This document shows positions 37,136-45,274 of a DNA stretch of 64,000 nucleotides, piece by piece. The notes below the pieces were generated by a model. The model searched no databases and was not told the DNA's origin. It saw nothing but the letters and a program-made list of their open reading frames with translations. The position numbers were made by a program, and so were the translations under genes. Origin of the DNA: HyVt-105 sp049975425 (lineage in GTDB: Bacteria; Bacteroidota; Bacteroidia; Bacteroidales; VadinHA17); the NCBI GenBank assembly GCA_049975425.1, contig JBNGDI010000007.1:45879-109878 (forward strand). Reading direction: 5' to 3'. Each line of letters begins with the position of its first letter. Positions within the stretch are counted from its first letter, which is position 1.

Positions 37136-38702
37136 ATTTTTCTTTTCTGGCTAAAAACAACAAACTTAAAAAAAATGCAAAAAAACACACTCCCGTATGC
37201 GTTTCCAGAGTATCTTCATTTACCATGGATAATCCCGCAACCAGAACAAACACGAGGGAAAGATAATCCAGTTCCCTCCTTTCCAGATAAACAAACCTTC
37301 CCAAAGCGGCCATAATCAACAGAAATCCCATTATACCGAAAGTTAGAAGAAACGTCAGGTATTGGTTATGGGCACGTAACCGCCATTGGGGAGAAAGACG
37401 GGTATGGTCCTGGCGATACTGCTGTTCGAAAGCCCTCTGAACATCTCCCGTTCCAATACCTGTTAACGGGTGGGCTTTCCATATTCGCCAGCCTGTTTTC
37501 CAGTATTCGATGCGTTGTGTAACGGAATGTCCGCTGGGATTTCCCCCTTTTAGATAAAAATCAATCTCCCATATCAACTCATACACCCGGGTATACGGAT
37601 TCCACTTTTTCAGAAAAAGCACATTGGTCAATCCCTGCTCAACGGCACGGATATCTGTGTCAGACAATTGATTCACCCCTTCAGCATCCTTTCTCAAACC
37701 CTTGGAAGTAAGGTACCTGATCAGAGTGAACCGGATTTCCTGACCTTTTCTGTCAAGACTGTCATAAGGAATTTCACTCACCTGATTCCACGCCTTTTCC
37801 AGTTCCTGCTCTGATACATACAACCAGGTATAATGTCCGTTCTCCACCTGTTTGTTTTTCGGGTCATGATAATATGGATTCCCCAGACTGGTATATTCAT
37901 CCAGTGTCTCAACTTGAATATCATCCGTATCATAGAACCTGGCAACACTTCTAACTGCAAAGGAAGCAACCAGCAATACCATTACGATTAAGGCCGTAGC
38001 AACAAAAAGCCCAGGTAAAAGACTTCTGCGTTGATACACATATCGGCAACCGATAAAAACAATCCCTATCAAAAACACGGCCCAGCCGGTCAGTGATCTG
38101 AGTACTCCCATAAAAATCATGAACCATATGATCAGGATCACCAGCCCTGCTTTTTTCCACCACCCCCTCACCGATACGTCAAACAACCGGAATAACAGAA
38201 AAAAAACCGATAAATTTAGAAAAAGAGACAACCGAATATGTGAAACAAAGGGCGATAGCATACGCGGATCCGACAAGGCAGTCGTTTCACTCCTCAGCAC
38301 CGCCAGGGTACCTGCCAGGGTAGCAACCAATACACCGGTCAGAAAAAAACGCAGGACCAGGTGAAATTCCTTTCTCCCCAGAGGGCCAGAAGTTCCCATT
38401 ACAAGGGGAAGCACTACAAGGGGCAGCTTGATACGCAGGTCGTGCCATCCGTATGCCACTTCTTTTGAATAGATCATTCCTGCCAGATGGATAAGGTATA
38501 TTAGGCCTATCCACCAGATACTTTCCCGTTTTCGCAAACGGTCCATTGCTTCTGTATGGTCACCAAGAAACAGCCAGGTCAGGAACAGGATGATCAGTGC
38601 CAGGCTCAATCCAAATTCCGAAAGAGGCAAACTGATTGCCAGAACACAGAGCGACCCCAGGTATAAAATGGAATAATACCTTCTTTTTTCCGCCCGGCTC
38701 AT
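37083..38702 (-). CDS. O-antigen ligase / Wzy-type polymerase family membrane protein
   Basis: A 539-residue inner-membrane protein. I chose ATG 38702 (MSRAEKRRYYS), which follows a -7 element; the frame is open to 38720. About ten to twelve helices surround a long periplasmic loop (about residues 235-400), and the conserved WKTGWRIWKAHPLTGIGTGDVQ then RAHNQYLTFLLTFGIMGF carries the His and Arg of the WaaL/Wzy core. It would link a lipid-carried polysaccharide to its acceptor or polymerise repeat units. The end overlaps the deaminase gene by 53 bases. Confidence 0.8.
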   Translation of the reverse strand: MSRAEKRRYYSILYLGSLCVLAISLPLSEFGLSLALIILFLTWLFLGDHTEAMDRLRKRESIWWIGLIYLIHLAGMIYSKEVAYGWHDLRIKLPLVVLPLVMGTSGPLGRKEFHLVLRFFLTGVLVATLAGTLAVLRSETTALSDPRMLSPFVSHIRLSLFLNLSVFFLLFRLFDVSVRGWWKKAGLVILIIWFMIFMGVLRSLTGWAVFLIGIVFIGCRYVYQRRSLLPGLFVATALIVMVLLVASFAVRSVARFYDTDDIQVETLDEYTSLGNPYYHDPKNKQVENGHYTWLYVSEQELEKAWNQVSEIPYDSLDRKGQEIRFTLIRYLTSKGLRKDAEGVNQLSDTDIRAVEQGLTNVLFLKKWNPYTRVYELIWEIDFYLKGGNPSGHSVTQRIEYWKTGWRIWKAHPLTGIGTGDVQRAFEQQYRQDHTRLSPQWRLRAHNQYLTFLLTFGIMGFLLIMAALGRFVYLERRELDYLSLVFVLVAGLSMVNEDTLETHTGVCFFAFFLSLLFLARKEKYEKIKGRYNAGSRQAVG

Positions 38703-38728
38703 GTGTTTTACCCCCTGCATCGCATGGG

Positions 38729-38736
38729 CAAAAATA
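38729..38736 (-). promoter_or_regulatory. Promoter -7 element of the O-antigen ligase operon
   Basis: On the minus strand this reads TATTTTTG (TAnnTTTG), about 27 bases before the ATG at 38702. A TTG lies 21 bases further upstream (complement of CAA at 38758-38760). Confidence 0.45.
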
Positions 38737-38748
38737 GAGCAAATATTA

Positions 38749-38777
38749 TTGGATTATCAAAAATCTTTGTATTTTTG
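38749..38777 (+). promoter_or_regulatory. Promoter of the rplM ribosomal protein operon
   Basis: TTG at 38749-38751 and TATTTTTG at 38770-38777 are spaced by 18 bases, close to the Bacteroidota housekeeping consensus (TTTG / TAnnTTTG). A 7-base hairpin, ATTCTGA-AAA-TCAGAAT (38786-38802), lies just downstream, at the expected transcript start, and could stabilise or regulate the leader. Confidence 0.6.
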
Positions 38778-38838
38778 CAGTCCATATTCTGAAAATCAGA
38801 ATTATAACTGAGTGTTTTTTACAAAGTTAGGGGGAAAA

Positions 38839-39294
38839 GTGGATACATTAAGCTACAAAACCATATCGGCAAATAAAACCACGGTTCAGAAAGAATGGGT
38901 AGTGGTTGATGCCAGTGACCAGGTGCTGGGAAGACTGGCTTCAGGCGTGGCAAAAATGCTTCGTGGAAAGCACAAAACCAACTTCACACCTCATGTGGAT
39001 TGCGGCGACCAGGTGATTGTGATCAATGCCGAAAAAGTGAGGCTGACCGGAAATAAATTTTTTAACCGCCGGCATTTCACCCATTCCGGTTTCCCGGGAG
39101 GCCAAAAAAGAATATCTCCAAAAGAACGCTTTGCCCGCAAACCCGAATCCCTTGTGGAAGAAGCTGTTCGCAGGATGTTGCCCAAAAACAGGCTGGGGCG
39201 TGCCCTGTTCCGTAATCTGTATATCTACACCGGACCGGAACATCCCCATGAAGCTCAGCAGCCCAAACAAATTAACCTGAATGAAATTAAATAG
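38839..39294 (+). CDS. rplM: 50S ribosomal protein L13
   Basis: A 151-residue large-subunit protein. The start is GTG 38839, preceded by AGGGGG, an unusually good ribosome-binding site for this lineage; reading from a GTG at 38812 would add nine residues that do not match L13. Landmarks: TLSYKTISANK, WVVVDASDQVLGRLAS, and VRRMLPKNRLGRALFRNLYIYTGPEHPHEAQQP. It binds 23S rRNA early in assembly. First gene of the rplM-rpsI-rpsB-tsf block. Confidence 0.97.
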   Translation: MDTLSYKTISANKTTVQKEWVVVDASDQVLGRLASGVAKMLRGKHKTNFTPHVDCGDQVIVINAEKVRLTGNKFFNRRHFTHSGFPGGQKRISPKERFARKPESLVEEAVRRMLPKNRLGRALFRNLYIYTGPEHPHEAQQPKQINLNEIK

Positions 39295-39299
39295 TGCAC

Positions 39300-39686
39300 A
39301 TGGAAATTGTTAATGCCATAGGCCGCAGGAAATCTGCCATAGCCAGGATTTTTGTCAGTGAAGGAAAAGGACAGATCCTGATCAACAATCGCAAATTACA
39401 GGATTATTTCCCCACCCCGCAGTTGCATTACGTTGTGAAGCAACCGCTGTCACTTTTAGAAGCTGAAGCAAAATACGATATCCGTGTCAATCTCAGCGGA
39501 GGAGGGTTTAACGGGCAGGCCGAAGCTCTCAGACTGGCCATTGCCCGGGCACTTGTAAAAATAAATCCGGACAACAAACCCGCCCTGAAAGCCCAGGGTT
39601 TCCTCACCCGCGACCCCCGGGAAGTGGAGCGAAAGAAACCCGGACAGCCAAAAGCCCGCAAGCGCTTCCAGTTCAGCAAGCGTTAA
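39300..39686 (+). CDS. rpsI: 30S ribosomal protein S9
   Basis: A 128-residue small-subunit protein. ATG 39300 starts MEIVNAIGRRKSAIARIF, the canonical N-terminus. The C-terminal GFLTRDPREVERKKPG and KARKRFQFSKR form the tail that reaches the P-site tRNA, ending in the universal K-R. It follows rplM by five bases, as in almost all bacteria. Confidence 0.97.
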   Translation: MEIVNAIGRRKSAIARIFVSEGKGQILINNRKLQDYFPTPQLHYVVKQPLSLLEAEAKYDIRVNLSGGGFNGQAEALRLAIARALVKINPDNKPALKAQGFLTRDPREVERKKPGQPKARKRFQFSKR

Positions 39687-39713
39687 AAACCAGTGGGGAT
39701 TGTTTAGTATCTA

Positions 39714-39751
39714 AATTACCGGGACTCCGGATTAAGGGCTACCCGGTAATT
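39714..39751 (+). promoter_or_regulatory. Perfect inverted repeat in the rpsB leader
   Basis: AATTACCGGG (39714-39723) and CCCGGTAATT (39742-39751) form a perfect 10-base-pair stem around an 18-base loop, 34 bases before the rpsB ATG. No U-run follows, so it is not a simple terminator. In other bacteria S2 represses its own operon through a leader structure, and this may be the equivalent. Confidence 0.5.
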
Positions 39752-39785
39752 GACAAACAGAAGGTAAACAATTAAAAATAACATC

Positions 39786-40784
39786 ATGCCAAGAACCACA
39801 GTAAAAGAATTGCTGGATGCCGGAGTACACTTCGGGCATCTGAAAAGAAAATGGAATCCTGCGATGGCTCCCTATATCTTCATGGAACGCAATGGAATCC
39901 ATATTATCGATCTGGAAAAAACCCTTGTCAAACTGGAGGAAGCTTCAGCAGCCATGAAGCAAATTGCCAAATCGGGCAGGAAAATACTCTTTGTGGCCAC
40001 CAAGAAACAGGCCAAGGAACTGGTTGCTGAAAAGGTCAGGGCCATTAACATGCCCTATGTTACGGAACGCTGGCCGGGAGGGATGCTTACCAACTTTCCC
40101 ACCATCAGAAAGGCAGTGAAAAAAATGTCGTCCATTGACAAGATGGCCACCGATGGTACCCTTGAAACCATGTCAAAAAGAGAACGGCTGCAGGTGGCAC
40201 GTCAACGGGCCAAGCTGGAAAAAAACCTGGGAAGCATTGCCGATCTTACCCGGCTTCCGGCCGCTCTTTTTGTGGTGGATGTCATGAAAGAATATATTGC
40301 CGTCCGCGAAGCAAACCGGTTGAATATTCCGGTGTTCGCCATGGTCGATACCAATTCCGATCCAACCAATATCGACTACCCTATACCGGCAAACGACGAT
40401 GCCTCCAAATCCATTGCCCTCATTGTCGATATCGTTTGCAAAGCCATTGAAGAAGGCCTGGAAGAAAGAAAACTCGAAAGAGAAAAAGACAAGGAAACAG
40501 CCGCCAGAGGCCAGAAAACATCGGGCAAACCAACCTCCGGAAAGGATGACCTGGAGGAAGAAGAGAAGGAAGAAACTGAAGAAAAATCTCCGGTTAAACC
40601 CGCCAGAAAAAGAGTGGTGAAAACAGTGGTGGAAGATGATGAGGAAGATGAGGTGGAAGAGGAGGAAGAAGAAGAAGGCACAGAAGATATCGATGAACCG
40701 GAAGATGATGACCGGGAAGAGGGGAAAGAAACCGATCTCCATCATGAGGAGGAGGAGGAAGAAAATAAGAACAATAAACGATAA
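39786..40784 (+). CDS. rpsB: 30S ribosomal protein S2 with a long acidic C-terminal extension
   Basis: A 332-residue S2; the usual length is about 240-260. The core (to about residue 228) is standard: TVKELLDAGVHFGHLKRKWNP, FVATKKQAKELV, RWPGGMLTNF and FAMVDTNSDPTNIDYPIPANDD. The last 100 or so residues are low-complexity Glu/Asp/Lys (runs of up to seven acidic residues) with a basic patch KPARKRVVKTVV in the middle. It assembles late onto the 30S subunit together with S1 contact sites. tsf follows after 20 bases. Confidence 0.96.
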   Translation: MPRTTVKELLDAGVHFGHLKRKWNPAMAPYIFMERNGIHIIDLEKTLVKLEEASAAMKQIAKSGRKILFVATKKQAKELVAEKVRAINMPYVTERWPGGMLTNFPTIRKAVKKMSSIDKMATDGTLETMSKRERLQVARQRAKLEKNLGSIADLTRLPAALFVVDVMKEYIAVREANRLNIPVFAMVDTNSDPTNIDYPIPANDDASKSIALIVDIVCKAIEEGLEERKLEREKDKETAARGQKTSGKPTSGKDDLEEEEKEETEEKSPVKPARKRVVKTVVEDDEEDEVEEEEEEEGTEDIDEPEDDDREEGKETDLHHEEEEEENKNNKR

Positions 40785-40804
40785 ACATTAAAATAAAAAA
40801 TATC

Positions 40805-41647
40805 ATGGGAGAAATCTCCGCTGCTGATGTCAGCAAACTCAGAAAAATGACCGGCGCAGGTATGATGGACTGTAAGAAAGCCCTTCAGGAAGCTGCCGGC
40901 GACTTTGAAAAAGCAGTAGAAATCATCCGCAAAAAGGGACAGGCTGTAGCTACCAAGCGGGCCGACCGTGAGGCATCGGAAGGAGTGGTACTGGCAAAAG
41001 TGTCGGATGATGCACAACACGGAGCTATGGTGGCACTGAATTGCGAAACAGATTTTGTAGCAAAAAACAATGATTTTGTAAATCTGGCCGGTCAGATTCT
41101 CGACCTCGCCATAGAAAAACAACCCGCTAATCTGGAAGAACTGAAGAACCTTCCATTCAAGCAGGCAACTGTTGAAGAAGTGGTGGTACACCAAATAGGA
41201 ATTATCGGGGAGAAAATTGAGCTCTCCTTTTACGGTCACCTTACTGCGCCGCAGGTTACGGCATACATTCATCCCGGAAACAAACTGGCTACCCTGGTGG
41301 GACTGAATCAGAAGGATGTAGACCAACAGGTAGGAAAGGATGTGGCCATGCAGGTGGCAGCCATGAATCCCGTAGCCGTCGATAAATCGGATGTGGCTTC
41401 TGATATCCTTGAAAAGGAAAGGGAAATAGCCAGGGATCAAACCAAAAACGATCCTAAAAATGCCGGCAAACCCGATGAAATTCTTGAAAAGATCACGGAA
41501 GGCAAATTGCAGAAATTCCTGAAAGAAAATACCCTGCTTAATCAGGATTTCATCAAGGAAAATAAAAAAAGCGTGGGACAATACCTGAAAGAAGTGAATC
41601 CCCAGCTGACAGTGTCCGGATTTCTGCGTTTTTCATTGCGTGACTGA
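40805..41647 (+). CDS. tsf: Elongation factor Ts
   Basis: A 280-residue nucleotide-exchange factor for EF-Tu. It opens with the TS-N domain (MGEISAADVSKLRKMTGAGMMDCKKALQEA) including the TGAGMMDCKKAL motif, followed by the TDFVAKN segment (residues about 80-86) that contacts EF-Tu, and the dimerisation domain. Length is normal. Last gene before the terminator at 41671. Confidence 0.97.
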   Translation: MGEISAADVSKLRKMTGAGMMDCKKALQEAAGDFEKAVEIIRKKGQAVATKRADREASEGVVLAKVSDDAQHGAMVALNCETDFVAKNNDFVNLAGQILDLAIEKQPANLEELKNLPFKQATVEEVVVHQIGIIGEKIELSFYGHLTAPQVTAYIHPGNKLATLVGLNQKDVDQQVGKDVAMQVAAMNPVAVDKSDVASDILEKEREIARDQTKNDPKNAGKPDEILEKITEGKLQKFLKENTLLNQDFIKENKKSVGQYLKEVNPQLTVSGFLRFSLRD

Positions 41648-41670
41648 TCAACCCGAATTATCCTTATCAT

Positions 41671-41703
41671 AGGCTTTCCGTAAAACCGGGAAGCCTTTTT
41701 TGT
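41671..41703 (+). terminator. Rho-independent terminator after tsf
   Basis: AGGCTTTCC (41671-41679) pairs with GGGAAGCCT (41688-41696) through nine pairs, one of them a G-U, around an 8-base loop, followed directly by a run of T. It ends the rplM-rpsI-rpsB-tsf transcript, separating it from pyrH. Confidence 0.8.
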
Positions 41704-41748
41704 TTTTCCACGGTCTTTTTTCTTATTTTCATGGCAAATTTCCGTTCC

Positions 41749-42456
41749 ATGAAATACAAAAGGATCCTGCTCAAACTCAGTGGAGAGTCGCTGACCGGCA
41801 GGCAATCATCCGGGATTGACCCGACCATTCTGCATTCATTTGCCAACAGCATCGCTTCCCTTCACTCCATGGGGGTGGAAACAGGGATAGTTATCGGAGG
41901 TGGTAATGTTTTCAGGGGCCGGCAGGGAACCACCAGGGGATTTGACCGCTATTACGGCGATCAGATGGGCATGCTGGCCACCGTAATCAATGCACTGGCC
42001 ATCCAGTCGGCCCTGAACGAAAGGAAAATCCCCTGCAAACATTTAACTGCAGTCACCATCGAATCGGTAGGGGAAAGATTTTCCAAAACCCGGTGCCTGG
42101 AAGCACTTGCTTCCGGCCAGGTGGTCATATTCAGTTTCGGAACAGGAAACCCGTATTTCACCACCGATACTACCGCAGCATTAAGAGCCGTGGAGATGGA
42201 AGCAGAGGTGCTGCTCAAGGGAACCCGGGTTGACGGGGTGTACTCGTCCGATCCGGAAAAAGATCCCGGGGCCGTTCGGTATGAAACAATCACCTTCAGC
42301 GAGGCCTATGAAAAAAAATTAAAAATTATGGATCTGACCGCTTTTACCCTGTGCCGGGAAAACAACCTTCCTGTCATCGTTTTCAATATGAACCGGCCGG
42401 AAAACCTTCAGGATATTATTTTTGGGAAAAATATTGGTACATTCATCAAAAATTGA
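41749..42456 (+). CDS. pyrH: Uridylate kinase (UMP kinase)
   Basis: A 235-residue bacterial UMP kinase of the amino acid kinase fold, making UDP from UMP and ATP. I chose ATG 41749 (MKYKRILLKLSGESL), the canonical start; ATG 41731 would add six residues. Motifs: VIGGGNVFRG, DQMGMLATVINALA, FSFGTGNPYFTTDTTAALRA and LKGTRVDGVYSSDPEKDP. frr starts 35 bases after it. The pair pyrH-frr is widely conserved. Confidence 0.95.
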   Translation: MKYKRILLKLSGESLTGRQSSGIDPTILHSFANSIASLHSMGVETGIVIGGGNVFRGRQGTTRGFDRYYGDQMGMLATVINALAIQSALNERKIPCKHLTAVTIESVGERFSKTRCLEALASGQVVIFSFGTGNPYFTTDTTAALRAVEMEAEVLLKGTRVDGVYSSDPEKDPGAVRYETITFSEAYEKKLKIMDLTAFTLCRENNLPVIVFNMNRPENLQDIIFGKNIGTFIKN

Positions 42457-42491
42457 ATATTTTTAAATCCGTTCATCAAACCCAATCCGTC

Positions 42492-43055
42492 ATGGAAGAA
42501 GAAGTCAGCCTGTACCTCGAAGACGCTGAGGAAAGAATGAGCAAGGCCATCAGCCACCTGGAACATGAACTGGTAAGGATAAGGGCCGGAAAAGCCAACC
42601 CGTCCCTCCTCGACGGGATCAAAGTGGATTATTACGGAGTCAGTACTCCCCTGAACCAGGTCTCGAATATCAATACCCCCGATGCCAAAACCATCCTCAT
42701 CATGCCCTGGGAAAAAACCATGCTGGGTCCCATTGAGAAAGCTATTCTGGCAGCCAATATAGGTCTGACCCCCATGAACAACGGCGAGGTCATCCGGATC
42801 AATATCCCGGCCCTGACCGAGGAAAGACGGGTGCAACTGGTTAAACAGGTAAAAGCGGAAGGGGAGAACGCCAAGATCAGCATCAGGAACACCCGGAAGC
42901 AAACCAACGATGAACTGAAAAAACTTCTGAAGGAAGGCCTGGCCGAAGATGCAGAAAAGGCTGCAGAAGAAAAGGTACAGGAACTGACCGACGAACATGT
43001 AAAGAAAGTGGACGAACTGGTTGAATCAAAAGAACAGGAGATCATGACCATTTGA
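42492..43055 (+). CDS. frr: Ribosome recycling factor
   Basis: A 187-residue protein. The start is ATG 42492 (MEEEVSLYLEDAEERMSKAISHLEHEL), not the upstream open frame that overlaps pyrH. Landmarks are RAGKANPSLLDGIKVDYYGVSTPLNQ, then IPALTEERRVQLVKQVK and RNTRKQTNDELKKLLK. With EF-G it splits the ribosome after termination. A strong terminator follows at 43081. Confidence 0.96.
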   Translation: MEEEVSLYLEDAEERMSKAISHLEHELVRIRAGKANPSLLDGIKVDYYGVSTPLNQVSNINTPDAKTILIMPWEKTMLGPIEKAILAANIGLTPMNNGEVIRINIPALTEERRVQLVKQVKAEGENAKISIRNTRKQTNDELKKLLKEGLAEDAEKAAEEKVQELTDEHVKKVDELVESKEQEIMTI

Positions 43056-43080
43056 CCCGTTCCCTGACATTAATCCGATC

Positions 43081-43109
43081 ACCGGTACCCGGAAAGTACC
43101 GGTTTTTTT
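43081..43109 (+). terminator. Strong rho-independent terminator after frr
   Basis: Perfect 8-base-pair stem ACCGGTAC / GTACCGGT (43081-43088 and 43096-43103) with a 7-base loop, followed by a run of seven T. It closes the pyrH-frr transcript, and its last bases reach the end of the convergent radical SAM gene. Confidence 0.88.
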
Positions 43110-44121
43110 ATGTCAATCTGAGACCCTCAGTACAATTCCTGCACATATCAATCCCGCTCCGCCCTTTCAGCACAAGAGCCCTGAAATCCATAAAATCCTT
43201 CTGTTTCCAGCATGTTCTTAGCCCGTTTTTGGCAGCATCCCCCATCCTGTAGGCAGCATCCTTGTCAAAACAGCAGGGAACCAGGATTCCATCCCAGATA
43301 ACCACCGCCGTGGTCCATATTCTCAGGCAACGGTTCCTGAACCGGTTCTTCAGTTTGAGGTGACGGTCTTCATAGGTATATCTGGAATAAAACTTCTGGC
43401 GGGGGATCCACGATACAGGATTTTCCGAGAGGCCCACCTGGGCGGTTTTGATCCAAACATCATCCGCTCCCAGTTCATTCCCCAGCTTCCGGATATCGTC
43501 AACCTGATGCTCATTGACAGACGTCACCAGAAACTGGATCACAACATCCGGACGACCGGCGTTTAGTATTTTCTTCAGCCGGACAACCTCCCTTACTCCG
43601 CTGAGCACCCGGCTCAGATTCCCTCCCTTCCGGTATTTTTCGTAGGTTGCCTGATCGGTTCCGTCCACGCTCACCAGCAACAGGCCGAGCCCTGATTTTA
43701 CCGTTTCCATGGCCCGGTGACCGTTCAGAAAATGGCCGTTGGTTGCCACCATGGTATAGATCCCTGCTCGGGAAGCATAGCTGATCATTGCCGGTAACTG
43801 TGGATGCAGATATGGTTCGCCCTGAAAACAGAGGTTCATCCAGACCAATTTCTTCCGGTTCTCATCAACCAGCTTTTTAAATAGATCGAGCGGAATGATG
43901 CCCTTCTGCCGCCTCAACCGATCCGAACCCACTTCACACTCCGGGCAGTGTAAATTGCATCGGTTGGTGGGCTCTACCGAGATACTGACCGGAGAGCCCC
44001 ATACAATAGCCTTTCTCAAAACCAGGGAAAAACCATAGGATAAATAAACCAGGATGGCATTCCATAACTTCCGGAAGGTCATTGCCCGCAACCAACCGGT
44101 TTTTACCCGTAATGTATTCAT
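43108..44121 (-). CDS. Radical SAM protein with SPASM-type C-terminal cluster domain
   Basis: A 337-residue enzyme. The radical SAM cluster motif is RCNLHCPEC (Cys55, Cys59, Cys62), followed by NGHFLNGH and VSVDGTDQATYEKYRKGG, characteristic of SPASM maturases. The C-terminal part has CLRIWTTAVVIWDGILVPCCFD and CRNC, the auxiliary iron-sulfur cluster ligands. Such proteins modify peptides or carry out other radical chemistry. No precursor peptide is seen nearby, and the family also includes proteins with housekeeping roles, so the substrate is unknown. The gene is 21 bases after the OmpA lipoprotein gene. Confidence 0.85.
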   Translation of the reverse strand: MNTLRVKTGWLRAMTFRKLWNAILVYLSYGFSLVLRKAIVWGSPVSISVEPTNRCNLHCPECEVGSDRLRRQKGIIPLDLFKKLVDENRKKLVWMNLCFQGEPYLHPQLPAMISYASRAGIYTMVATNGHFLNGHRAMETVKSGLGLLLVSVDGTDQATYEKYRKGGNLSRVLSGVREVVRLKKILNAGRPDVVIQFLVTSVNEHQVDDIRKLGNELGADDVWIKTAQVGLSENPVSWIPRQKFYSRYTYEDRHLKLKNRFRNRCLRIWTTAVVIWDGILVPCCFDKDAAYRMGDAAKNGLRTCWKQKDFMDFRALVLKGRSGIDMCRNCTEGLRLT

Positions 44122-44142
44122 CTGTTCCGCCGGAATACCCTG

Positions 44143-45150
44143 TTAGTTGGTTTCCAGTATTTCAAGAATTTCATCCAGTTTAGGGGTCAGAATAATTTCT
44201 GTCCTCCGGTTTTTCTGCCGGGCTTCCGGAGTTTTCGCCGGATCAACAGGCATGGTGGGCCCCCTGCCCGCAGCAGTCAACCTTTTTGGATCAATGGAGG
44301 TTCCGTCCAGGAGGATCCTGACAATGGAAGTGGCCCGTTTTACGCTCAGATCCCAGTTGTCTTCAATTCCCCCCTTCGGAATATAAGGCACATCATCGGT
44401 ATGTCCCTCGATCATGATGTTGATATCCGGGTTCTGCTCCAGCACCCTGGCCAGCTTTCTGAGAGCTTCACGGCCCCTGGGATCAACCGAATAACTGCCC
44501 GACTCGAACAACAGTTTTTCCTCCAGCGAAACATAAACTTTGCCGTTTCTGATATCCACAGACAAACCCTCCTTCTCATATCCGAGCAGGGCGGTAGAAA
44601 CTTTTCTCCTGAGAGAAGCCACAGCTGAATCCTTGCGGGCCAGCACTTCCTGTAATTCTATCAAACGGGTATTCTGTTCCTGCAGTTCGAACTGCATTTC
44701 ATCAAGCTGGGTCCTTTCTTTCTGAAGTGAAGCTTGCAACAAACGCAATTCGTCTTCTTTCTTCTGCAGCGTTTCCTGGGCCGATTGCAACTCTCTGAGC
44801 AATCGGCCGGTTTCCTTGACATTACCCTTGATCATAGCTTCCTGTGCCTGCTGCAGATTATTATAATCACGACTCAACCGGTTGTAGTTTGCCCTCAGGT
44901 CCTTCCAGACCTTATAACGTTCCATACTGTCGGCAACCAACTGTTGAATCTGCCTTTCCAGCTTATCCACAGAAGCCTTGTATTCAGTGTTCTCCCTGGC
45001 ATATTGCTGATTTTCAATCTTCAATTGTTCCACCTCATCCATACATTCCTGGTAACCGGTTTCCAGGTCACGGAATTGTTTGGCAGGCACACAGGCAAAT
45101 GCCAGTAATGCGGTTACCGGAAAAACGAGCAAAATGTTCCTTCGTTTCAT
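44143..45150 (-). CDS. OmpA-family lipoprotein with coiled coil
   Basis: A 335-residue envelope protein. ATG 45150 gives a lipoprotein signal (LLAFACVPAK); an open frame to 45243 is rejected because it lacks any signal. Residues about 30-190 form a long coiled coil, and the last 120 are an OmpA peptidoglycan-binding domain with IMIEGHTDDVPYIPKG, NWDLSVKRATSIVRIL, RLTAAGRGPTMPVD and RQKNRRTEIILTP. It probably tethers the outer membrane to peptidoglycan. It has its own promoter element and is followed by the radical SAM gene. Confidence 0.85.
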   Translation of the reverse strand: MKRRNILLVFPVTALLAFACVPAKQFRDLETGYQECMDEVEQLKIENQQYARENTEYKASVDKLERQIQQLVADSMERYKVWKDLRANYNRLSRDYNNLQQAQEAMIKGNVKETGRLLRELQSAQETLQKKEDELRLLQASLQKERTQLDEMQFELQEQNTRLIELQEVLARKDSAVASLRRKVSTALLGYEKEGLSVDIRNGKVYVSLEEKLLFESGSYSVDPRGREALRKLARVLEQNPDINIMIEGHTDDVPYIPKGGIEDNWDLSVKRATSIVRILLDGTSIDPKRLTAAGRGPTMPVDPAKTPEARQKNRRTEIILTPKLDEILEILETN

Positions 45151-45177
45151 GGTTCTTGCTTGGTATTTCTTACGGAT

Positions 45178-45185
45178 CAAATATA
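45178..45185 (-). promoter_or_regulatory. Promoter -7 element of the OmpA-lipoprotein gene
   Basis: On the minus strand this reads TATATTTG, an exact TAnnTTTG element 27 bases before the ATG at 45150. Confidence 0.5.
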
Positions 45186-45255
45186 ACAACAATGGCGGAA
45201 TTTCGCGATTTGCCTTTGCTTTCCTTAACCATAAATCATGCATTCAAAATAATAT

Positions 45256-45263
45256 TATATTTG
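45256..45263 (+). promoter_or_regulatory. Promoter -7 element of dxs
   Basis: TATATTTG lies only 11 bases before the dxs ATG at 45275, so the leader would be very short or absent. It faces the OmpA promoter across about 70 bases. Confidence 0.45.
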
Positions 45264-45274
45264 TATTTGAATTT

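Noticed and set aside
40173..40745. Long Phe/Ser-rich reading frames on the minus strand opposite rpsB
   Set aside because: They arise from the GAA/GAG repeats of the acidic tail read backwards.
40742..41581. 279-codon minus-strand frame opposite tsf
   Set aside because: It lies entirely inside tsf and is translated as a low-complexity protein; tsf itself is unambiguous.
42351..42491. Upstream extension of frr
   Set aside because: It overlaps pyrH; the standard RRF N-terminus is at ATG 42492.
43108..44121. RiPP maturation cluster around the radical SAM/SPASM gene
   Set aside because: No small precursor, transporter or protease lies next to it; the neighbours are housekeeping genes.
45080..45274. 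Upstream extension of dxs
   Set aside because: It overlaps the divergent OmpA lipoprotein gene and shows no homology to Dxs, whose conserved part starts after ATG 45275.
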